A DNA stretch of 64,000 nucleotides, from assembly GCF_001625195.1 (NCBI RefSeq), contig NC_054389.1, forward strand, positions 10,474,520-10,538,519, read 5' to 3'. This document shows, one piece after another, positions 1 through 9,616 of the stretch (the stretch's first letter is position 1; every line of letters begins with the position of its first letter). Made by a program: the position numbers and the translations under genes. The stretch comes from Drechmeria coniospora. Its lineage: Eukaryota; Ascomycota; Sordariomycetes; Hypocreales; Ophiocordycipitaceae. The notes beneath the pieces were generated by a model. That model saw only the letters and a program-made list of their open reading frames with translations, searched no databases and was not told the DNA's origin.

Positions 1-131
1 ATTACATCCATCCATCAATCCATTACGATACGATACGATACGATCAACTCCAAGCTGCTCCCCGCATACTGTAGGCTCCCACTTTTCAACTTCTTTTTTA
101 TTCGCATTTGCTTACGCGAGCCAAAATTTAG

Positions 132-2197
132 ATGCACTTTTCCAAGCTGATCCTGGCCTCGGCCCTTGGGGCCTACGCTCGACCGTCTAACCGCGTCAAA
201 ACGGTCGAGGCTCGCGACGGTGTCTTTAACCTAAACGATCAGGCAGCTGAATGTGTGCCTGCCTTGAAAGACGCCATCCGTTCAAATGATTCCCAAAAGA
301 CCCTCTTGACAGACAACGGCAAGAACAAAGCAGGTACGATGGTGACGGGTCGGCAGTAGGCGAAAGGACAGGCTGGCTAACTGGTTGTTGCAGCTGGAGC
401 AGAGAGGAAGGAGGAGGACTGCGCGAAAATTATCAGCAAATGGGCATCGCAACATGGCCTTCAATGCGAGTACAAGAACGGGGATGCGACTTGTTCGCTG
501 TCGACGGATGGCGACACTAAAACCAAACACCAGTTCGACGACTTGAGACTAATGTTCCAACTTGCCGACGGTAATATGGCCGAGGTTGACTTCGATATTG
601 GGCATACGTTCAATGGCATGAAAACGGTACCATTCGAATATCTTACCGATTTCTCCATGAAATACGAGCCCGATCCCAATGCTCAGTTGGAGCTTTTCGA
701 CGTGCTTGGTACGTTCATCGTCAATGCCAGCCGCTCTCGATTACCTCGTCTAACTCTACTCTGTTTCCCCTAGAAATTGCCTTTGTTGCACGCCATACTT
801 CGTCCGGCATTGAACTGCACAATACCGAGTATCACCCTGTAAAATCGCTCATAGGCGACAAGGGTGGCGATAAAAACAATATTCAGAAGCGTGCGAAGGG
901 CGCCAAGGGTGCCAAGGGTGCCAAGGGTGCCAAGGACGATGAGGGTACTCAGGATGCGGCATTTGAGAAACTGCCCATCATGAAAGGCGAATTCGGGATC
1001 GGGAACTGGCGTGCCCAATTTGGAAAGCAAGCGTCATCATCGCAACAGCAGCCGCAGCCGCAGCCGCAGGATCAGGATCAGGATCAGCAACAGGACACAA
1101 CGAAGAAGGCAACCCAAGCAGGAAAGAAGGTGAAGTTGACGGATTGCGTCTTCTACGGTGATTACCTGTGGCCGGCGGAGGTCAAGAAGCAGGGTGGGTT
1201 CCTATCACCCGCCGACCGTCTGGCTCAGTCCGCGAATCAGCAGTCAACTACTCCGATGTCGGCCTATTCTCTTCAAACATACCTCGACGAGCAAAAGTCT
1301 CCAGATCAAACGTCCTACTTTCTACGAACCCACAAAACCTTTGGCGCGGCGGCCAAGGATGCGGCAGCTCAGGCGGCGAAATTGGGCGGCAAAGCAAATC
1401 CGGTGGTATACGTCGTTCATGCTTCACCAAACATGATCGACACGGGGCTGGGAGCGGCCGCCGCCGGAGGTATCGTCTGGTCCCAGGTCGTCGCCTGGGC
1501 CCAAGTGCCTCGCGACTATGCTCCGCCGACAGAGTTGCCGACGTCGAAGAAGGAAATGCAGACACACTTCAAGAAGGCTTTTCAAACCCAAAAGTTCAAC
1601 ATTTTCCAGAACAACACCGATTTCGACGCGAGCTTCAATAAATATACCGTCACGCAAGGCCAAACGCAGCTCCTGAAGCAATCGAGCGTCGAGTACGCAT
1701 TTCTGAACTTCATGAAGCAATACGGCTCCGCCGTGGGCTACAAGGGGAGAATGCCTCTGTTTTCGACCAGCGAACTGATCGACCATAAAGATTCGGCGGC
1801 GGCGAAGAGGAAGGGTGCCGTAGAGGCGCCGCACGATGAAGGCTTCTTCTCCATGATTGGACACTTCATCGAGAATCATCCGGTAGCCGTCGCGCTCTTG
1901 CCCGCCATCGCAGTGGTCAGCCTGATCCCCGTCCTTGGCGAGGCAGTCGACTTTGCCGCAGTGGCTGCTTTGGTCGGCGATGCGGTTGTGAATACGGTCG
2001 CAGACGCAGGAATCGCGACGGGAGCCGTGGAAGTCTACGGCGCAGGCGCAGCCGCCACCGAATTGGAGTTGGTTCCGTTGGTGTCCGGGGGGGGTCAAGC
2101 AGTTGTGTCGGCAGCCGAAGCAGGAACAGCGGCGGCCGAGGGGGCTGAAGCAGAGACGGTGGCCGGAGAGACGGTGCCTTTGCTCAGGGGACATTGA
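132..2197 (+). CDS. Secreted heat-labile-enterotoxin A-chain-like protein (ADP-ribosyltransferase fold), probably catalytically impaired
   Basis: Model: join(132..333, 394..708, 774..2197), 646 aa; both introns are GT-AG and keep the frame. The N-terminus is a hydrophobic signal-like stretch (MHFSKLILASALGAYA). Residues about 295-412 resemble the enterotoxin A-chain / ADP-ribosyltransferase family: a WPAEV..QGGF segment, a THKTF segment, then HASPNMID and GGIVWSQVVAW. In the family the first strand carries an NAD-binding Arg and the GGI loop is preceded by catalytic Glu residues. Here the first strand reads FYGD and the loop GLGAAAAGGI, so both appear absent. Between the signal peptide and this domain lie about 230 unrecognised residues, a Lys-Arg pair, a GAK repeat and a Gln-rich linker. 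The C-terminal ~130 residues are hydrophobic and Ala/Gly-rich, possibly membrane-active. Family assignment comes from motif recognition only; loss of activity is inference. Confidence 0.62.
890..1105 (+). repeat. In-gene low-complexity tract: GAK repeats, then Gln/Pro/Asp-rich linker
   Basis: Nine-base units reading Gly-Ala-Lys run from about 897 to 935, directly after a Lys-Arg pair that could be a Kex2-type processing site. Further on, CAG/CCG and GAT/CAG runs (about 1039-1095) encode QPQPQPQ and DQDQDQ. The tract separates the unrecognised N-terminal region from the ADP-ribosyltransferase-like domain. Confidence 0.7.
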
Positions 2198-3435
2198 TGC
2201 ATTCCGGCCTGCGATGGAGCCACGTCGAGCAAAGCCAGGAGCTACTTTCAGCGAATCTTTTCGGTGCATCCTTCAGCGTTCTAACCAGTTTTACTGTCCT
2301 AATCTCAGCCTAACATTCCGGGTATCGTTCTGGGTATCTTTCAGGGTATCTTTCAGGGAATCTTTCAGCGCATCGTTCAGCGTGTCTTTCAGCCTATAAT
2401 TATAGTATTGCAATGCCAAGTGTATTTGATCTTTTTTCAATCGTAATGGTCCCTCAGCGTCGTGTGACTGTCTTTGCCAATGCAGCCTCCAATTATGTAA
2501 GTGTTTATGCCTCAAGCCGTGCCATGGCGCAAGAGCCTATCGGTAGGAAATAAAGGTCCATGAGCAACGGGACTCACGCACAATATAGTGACGTCGATTT
2601 TAATGATTTTCGTGCTGCATCACAATATCAATTCGAGCGCGTTGCAGAGAACCAGTATCTGTTTCAATCTGTTCAGTGGGAGCAGGTGCGGAGCAAGTAG
2701 GCGTGCTCAAGTACTGTAGGGGTACTCCGTACGCAGTACGGGAATAATACTTGTACAAGTACTCCGTGCTGTACGGAGTACTGTAGGTCCTGATCAGGAA
2801 ATCTGAGCAAGACCGCTGGTATATTGCTTCTAGGTACGGAGTACACATTTAAGTAAGTATTGCTAAACGTACCAGTAAGATTGGTGTACTCCTGTAATAA
2901 ATTCCTTGTACGGAGCAGGTTCGGAGCATTGGTTCTTTCATGTAAGAAGCACGGAGTATTACTGCGTAATAATTACCTGTGCACTTCAAAGTATTACTTA
3001 GTACTCCGTAAACTTGTACAAGTACAGCACACGTACTCCGTTAGTACTCAAGTATGGAACGGTGTACTTAAGTCATGTTATTATTTGCAAGCAATATTGC
3101 GGAGTAAAGGTCTTGAACATTGGCCAGCCACCATGGCCCACTCACCCCTGCACCGCCACAGGATCGTTCGTATCAATGTCGTGGCTGGTCAAGCTACGAG
3201 GTCTGGAGACATGACCTCTATGCCATTCCTCGCGAGAGCTTCCCAACACACCTTGACCCCGAGCCAGCGGGAAATCGACGAAACGAAGTGACGACGAGCA
3301 CGAGCATGCACCTGCAGCTATAGTCTCCCGAAATCCACCCGAGAAACGACAGATCGGGTCTGTCTGTGGACATGCCCTTGGCTCAACAAGGCCGGACCAT
3401 GCCGAAGTCGAAGCTTCACCTCAGCGTCTGATAGG
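2198..3435. other. Intergenic region rich in TACTCCGTA-type motifs
   Basis: No credible gene seen. Between about 2710 and 3060 the sequence is crowded with TACTCCGTA / TACGGAGTA and related GTAC-centred words. The last ~400 bases before 3436 are free of them and presumably contain the TRS120 promoter. Confidence 0.7.
2322..2393. repeat. 12-bp tandem repeat, six copies
   Basis: Six consecutive 12-base units of the type GTATCTTTCAGG, with a few substitutions, lie about 125 bp past the stop codon of the enterotoxin-like gene, probably in its 3' UTR or just beyond. Confidence 0.8.
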
Positions 3436-6400
3436 ATGAGCTTGGATCCCTTGTTGCCCGTCGCCCCGGCGAGGGTAAAGTCGTTGCTTCTGCCGCTGGG
3501 GAAAGTAAACACGGAGAGGTTTGCCGCTTTCGCCGAGAGGCTGCGAGCCGAACATGTTGTCCACCTCCGGGATGTCAGTCCGGACGGACGTCCCAACAGG
3601 AGTAAGAATGTGCGAGCGAGCGGGAGCGCGTCGCTCGCCAGCCTGCGGAGAGAAACAGAAACGGAAGCTGACTGCAGGCTCAAGATATGTTCTCGCCATT
3701 GGCATACCCGGACGGCGCCATGCTGTACGATCTTGTCACCCACCTGCCGCCACCGTCGCACCTCACCCTCTCCCCCTTCGACCTCTACCGCGAACCTCTT
3801 CTGATCATCGCCCTCGCCGACGGCAGAGAGCTTCGGGAGGCTGCCTTCAGCAAGAGGCAGTCGGTGGCCGGGTCGGCGACGACAATGGCCGAAAGGAACA
3901 TCAGGGCCCTCGAGCAGGAGCTGGAGGACTTGCGTGACAACTACCCGAAAGCGCTCGTCCACCAGGTCATCATCTTTGATTACACGCCACCCGAAGGCTC
4001 CGACGTTTCCATACCCGAAGGCCTCTTCACCCTCCCCTTGGCCGAGGATTGCAAACGGACGACTTTGAAGACGGTCATGTGCGACATCTCCAAGCTGCTC
4101 CTGGCCGAGATGACGACACTCGCGAGGTCCTTCGAGGCCATGACCTCGGTAGAGTCACCCGGCCAGCAACCCGTAACGGTGCAGCTGAACGGTGAGGCCT
4201 GGGTACAAGGCGCGGACAGGTCGTCCTGGAGGAATTCGCAGTTCGCCCAACCGCAGCACGTCTCACGATCGAGCTCCGCTACCGGTCTGGAAAATCATCA
4301 CGCGCGCATGTCCCTGCCTCCCCTGGCCGCGAGGGCCAACGTGAGCTCGAGCAACTCGACGCCGGCGCGACCCTCGACCCCCGTCAAGGGTGGCCTGGCC
4401 AGCATGGCGCCGAGCGCCGACGACAGCCAGGGCGCACCGGGCAGCGGCCCTTCCTCGCCCGACGGCAAGAACGCCAGGTCCGAAGCGGCCGACTCTCGTG
4501 ACGCGAGTCAGGATCGCTTCACCGTTCAGGGGTTCGGCCCGGGCGGCGCCAACGACCGATGGCGCCAGAGAGGCAAGGGGCGCGTCTCGGTCCTCATCGG
4601 CTCCATGTACCTGCAGGCTGGCCGTTGGAGCGACTCGCTGAGGGAGCTGTCCGAGGCGGCCACCACGGCACGATCGCTCAACGACCACGTCTGGCATGGA
4701 AAGGCCCTGGAGCTCATCCTCATGAACCTCCTTCTCCTCGGCTGGTCCAAGCTCGAGTTCCAGGTGCCCGCAGTCTGCCATCCTCCACAAGAGCGGCCCT
4801 CGAGCTCCCTCCTGCACAAGTCGGAGCCCGAACCGGCCAACCCGGGCCAGCCGAGGCATCTGCGAACTCTCCAGGCCGTCCTTCCCGAGCTGCTGGAGAG
4901 GATCGTCGGCCTCTACTCGAGGATTTCGAGTGAGAACCTCCCGCCCCTACCGCTGTCGGAAACGATCATCAGGTTCTGCAAGATCTTGTCCGCCGTCCAT
5001 CTGTCCGGCGGGAAGCTCGACCAGACGGCTCTGGACATCGTCGTCTGCGGACGCTTGCCCGAGGGCGAGCTGACAACGTCGCCTCGGCTCGCCGTCTCGC
5101 CGCCGAGGCAAGTCATCGTCAGCCTCCTCTTCAAAGCGTTTCCCTCGGCAGCGAACGACCTTCTCACCACGGCCGATCGGGTGTCGATCCTCAGCGGCAT
5201 AGCCTCCGTTCTCGGTCCTCTTGGCTACCGGCGGAAGAAGGCGATGGTGATTCGTGAGCTCGTCTCCGTCCTCATCGGAGGACTCGTCGAGGCTCGCACA
5301 CGAGGCGCCGCCGAAGCCGGCATCCACCCGGCCGCCGGCCTCGTGTCCCTAGCCCCGCCGTCGCAGGACAAGAACAGCGCCGCCGTCGCGCTCGACCTCA
5401 GCGAGGGCGACATTGAGCAGGGCCTGGAGGCCTTCCTCGAACTCTTGTGCAAGTCATACGGCATCGTCGGCTTCGAGACCCGCCAGAGGAAGGCTGCTGT
5501 CGGCTCGGGGGGCCATGGCGACGACGAATCCGACGAGGCTGCCATGGCACGGGTTCTCGAGCAGTCCTCGACTCGCTTTTTCGGATTCAACAGCATCAAG
5601 CTGAATATTCTGCGAGCCTGCATCAACTTCTCCGAGGCCCTTCCGGACTTCAACGGCGTGCTCAAGTTCTCGAGCGACTTGATGCGCACGGCCGGGTCGG
5701 GCATCGCCCCTGGTTCGCGGCGCGAGGATGCCGCGGCCATGATATTCCGGGACGAGCAGGTCCGGCTCGCGACCAACATATCTCGCACGGCGACCCTTGC
5801 CCATAGAATAGGAATGGGTCACTTGACGGCGGAATACTGGGATGAGTTTCTCATCCGAGGCATCGTGCTGGAGCCTCTGGACCCCGCGCAGGCGCCAAGG
5901 ACGCACGCGCGCAGCGTCTTGCCCGGGGCGACGGCGAGCCGGGCGTCGCAAGACGTCAATCCGTTCATCTACAACCCTTTCCTGAAGGAAACGGATGAGG
6001 CGGGCACGCAGAACCTGGTGGCGGGCGACGTTGCCAGCTTCAAGGTGACGATGCAAAATACGTACGACATCGACGTGGAAATTGAGAGCATACGCCTGTG
6101 CGCCGAAGGTGTCGCGTTCGAAGCGCTCGCAGAGAGCGTCGTGCTCGGCCCGTACCGGACGCAGATGGTGCGGTTGCGAGGACGGCCGAAGGAGGCGGGC
6201 ACCGTCAAGATCACGGGCGCCTTGGTCAAAGTCCAAGGCTGCCGCGAAAGACGGTTCCCGATCTTTGCGAAACCCTGGACGCCGCCTCGACCGGACAAGC
6301 TCAAGGCGACGGGGTTGGCTGCGTTGGAGAGCGGCGACTCGACATTCGAGGCCCCCCCCGGGATGGCGCTCGAGCCCAAGTGCCTGAACCTGAACGTCAT

Positions 6401-7829
6401 CGAGGCGCAGCCGCTCGTTGTGATCAAGTCGACGACGCTCCCTCAGTCCTCGGTGATGATCTTGGAGGGGGAAAGGCAGACGTTCTCGGTCACGATGAGG
6501 AACACGTCAACGACGCCGGTCGATTTCATGCTGTTCTCCTTCAAGGACTCGACGCAGCCGCCGCTTCAGGAGGCGCTCAACAAGCGGGATGCGACGCCGA
6601 CGGAGCTGTACGAGTACGAGCTCATCCTGATGAAGCGGCAAGCGCTGCGGCTGCCGCGAAACGACCAGGCGCGCGGCATCGCGGCCGGCGGCGAAGCAAC
6701 GTTTGAGTTTGAGATTCTGGGCAAGCCCGGGCTGACGCAAGCCACGATTCTCGCCGACTACACGCACCTGGGCGTTCCGCATGACGAGGTGACGGAGCAG
6801 TTCCACACGCGGCAGGTGTGCCTGGACCTGACGGTGACGGTCAACGCGAGCATCGAGCTGGTACGAGCCGAGACGCTGCCGGTGCAGGGGCCGATTCCGC
6901 AGCCGCTGTGGGAGAGGCTGGGCGGTAGCGCGTCGGCTCTCGCGGAGGACTACTGCCTACTCTCGCTCGACCTGCGGAACGCGTGGCCGAGCCACATGGC
7001 CGTGCGTCTCGAAGGCGAGGATGGCCTGGCGGTGGAGGAGAACATCCTGCCCGGCAAGACGAGCCGGGTGGTGATGGCCATCAAGCAGATCTACCTCGAG
7101 GACCCGCACGAGACGATCCCGAGCCTCAAGCCGTCGCGGACGAGGCAGTTCGTGGTCAGCGCGAGCAAGATATCGCCCGACATGGAGCGGGCGAACCGGG
7201 AGGCGTTCTGGTACCGGGAGAGGATGCTGGACGGGCTCAAGGCGACGTGGCGGACGACGTCGGCGCCTCACCGCAACGGCGCGCTCGAGCTCCGCAGCAT
7301 GCGGCTGACGGCGCGGATGGTGGAGGCGATCAAGATCGACGAGGTCGGCATCGAGATTTCGGTCGGGCCCCAGGGCGGGGACGGGACGGCGAGCAGGCGG
7401 GTCTACGTCGATGAGTTTCTGCAGCTCAAGGTGGAGATTAGCAACCGGACGGCGAAGGCGATGCATCTGCTCGTCCGGCTGATGCCAGCGTTGTGCAACA
7501 AGCCGGCCAACGTGGCGCTCGACTACACGCGCAAGTTTGGGTGGAACGGAACGCTGCAGCAGCTGCTGCCGGTGCTCGAGGGGAACAGCAGCACCGTCTT
7601 CACCATCGGCGTGACGGCCCTCTGCCGGGGCGAGTTCGAGCTGGCCGCGTCGGTGGAGGAGGTGCAGGTGTGGGAAGACAGGGCGAAGGGCGGCGAGGGC
7701 GCGCAAGCGGCGAGGGCACGATCGGATACGCAACGGATGATGGACGCTTCGCTCGGGGTCAAGGAACGGCAGATGTGGCATTCGAGGAAGCCATACGTGC
7801 TGACGGTGACGGACCGCGAGAGCGCGTAA
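3436..7829 (+). CDS. TRS120: TRAPPII complex subunit Trs120 (HypA-type)
   Basis: Model: join(3436..3601, 3685..7829), 1436 aa. The first exon encodes MSLDPLLPVAPARVKSLLLP and continues to DGRPNR. Splicing the 83-nt intron gives RPNRNMFSPLAYPDG, a stretch typical of fungal Trs120 N-termini, so the ATG at 3687 is internal and not the start. Trs120 is a large TRAPPII-specific subunit that helps activate Rab11-type GTPases (Ypt31/32) at the late Golgi; its loss in Aspergillus (hypA) disturbs polar growth. After a low-complexity Ser/Pro-rich stretch near residues 240-330 come the helical TPR-like region and the C-terminal beta-rich (ASPM/SPD-2/hydin-like) half. No stop or frameshift interrupts the long second exon. 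It is the first of four traffic genes in the next 17 kb. Confidence 0.9.
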
Positions 7830-9616
7830 GGGGAGCGCGTAAGGGGAGACGACGGACGAAGGATGAGGGACAGGACGTTGCCGGCGACGGAAAATGGGCA
7901 TGGGTGTGCCGTGTATAGTTATGTGGTCAGCGATGTCAAAGGAACAGAGGTGTAATCGATGGGACCGCCGCCGGTATGTCCAAGGAGGGACTTGATGGCA
8001 GCTTCGTTTCATGTCGGTCGCTCAGAAAAGCAGGGCAGCAAAGCGCCATCCGTGCCAACGCAACATGTCGAATTGATGCGATGCGTCGGCTCGTCACGGC
8101 ATAGGGGTGTGTGCAGCGTGAGCTGTGATAGGTGCAGTGCAACTCGTCGCATACGAAGGAGTATTACAGCAGTTTACGTTCATTGGTGCAGCTGCAAGCC
8201 AACGAACCATCCATCCAAGTGCAAGTACGAGTGCTCCATTAAGTACGGAGTACATGTGATCTAATATTAACTGTATACAGTATTCTCGTTCCTAGGTGAC
8301 ATGCAAGTCTAGGATTGGCTGGGCCACTCGCAGCAACCGCAGCGAGACTGGAGCAAGCAACGGCATCCGTGTCGCATCATCTTTCCTATCTACTTCTTTC
8401 GCCTCGCTCTTGGCTCTCGCCGGCGGGAATAACTAGAATCAGAGTGCTCGGCGCGGTCGCGTACTCAACCTTGACTGCATATGAAAGAGGGCGAGGAATG
8501 GGTCCTTTGGCACCCTCATACTAAGTACAGTACTTGGTATCGGTACCTATTTCATAAACATGCCGGGGGCGAGTTCTGTCAGTAACATATAACTGTTGTA
8601 GGTGTCAGGACCGAGGGAGTAAGAATCTTCTGGTAGTGGCCATTACGGAGTAATACTCCGTCATTCTAACTACGATTAATACCTACTCCGCACTTACTGC
8701 TTGCTGTATACTTACTTACATTATTATTACCCACTACCTACAAAAAGCACTGTACGGAGTACTGTAGCTGTACTGTGTGATTAATACTCCGTACAGTATT
8801 ACTCCGTAGTCACAAAATAGGACTAGCCAGAATTACTCCCTTCGTACTCCGTACTTCTGTTGATGTATTGACCTATTCGTGGTTTCTACACTAATACTCC
8901 GTAGTCCGTACTTACATGAGGCAAGCCGTAACAATACTTTGGATGCACTGTGCAAGTCGGCTTTGTTCCGTTGGGACCGTTTAGCCCACTTACTTACGGC
9001 GGCGTCACATGGAGTAATAATTCCGCTCTCTTTAGCGGCCATCCTTCTAATCGTCTCCCTCTCCGATCGGACAAGTTTTCCATGCCGTCGACCGTCTTGG
9101 TGGCGGAAAAATCTCTTGTGTTCTTGGCCACGCACGGTGATCGGACGTTGCAACGCAATCGGCTTCATCGACTCTCCGATTTTGCATCGTTCCCTACCCT
9201 GCCGCTGCCTGCTGGTCGTTCGTCGGTTAGATCCTCTGTTGCGCCGATCCCGAGTCTTCGGTTGCCAGCTGTCGCTGTACGGAGTCGACCCGCCATAGGC
9301 ATATGAGCATGAGCCATTTCATTCCTTGCTCGGCTTTCTCCTACCCATCCTCCATCGTCACGCTTTTCGCGCTCCTTTTCTCGCCCGGTCTGCCCATCGT
9401 TCTTTGCAACACCGTCGCCATCACGACCAGGAGGAATCGAGACGGGATTGAGGAAGAGGGAAAGAAACAAGGATTGGCCGAGCCGGCTGTGGCTCTCATT
9501 CATCGCATCCCATCCATCGAATCGAATCGAATCGCATAGCCGTCGCACGAGCACCCTATAGGCACCCTGTACACACCAAGCTGGCATAGGGAGGCGGGCG
9601 TAGGTGGCGGGTAGCC
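7830..9616. other. Intergenic region with scattered TACTCCGTA motifs
   Basis: No gene recognised. TACTCCGTA / TACGGAGTA words cluster between about 8240 and 8910. The downstream 400 bases are pyrimidine-rich and probably form the promoter and leader of the next gene. Confidence 0.65.

Noticed and set aside
1424..2269. 281-codon minus-strand frame
   Set aside because: Antisense shadow of the enterotoxin-like gene; no domain and biased composition (Arg/His/Cys-rich).
7810..7850. Short direct duplication GCGCGTAAGGGGA at the TRS120 stop codon
   Set aside because: A 14-base slip duplication spanning the stop; it does not change the protein and looks trivial.
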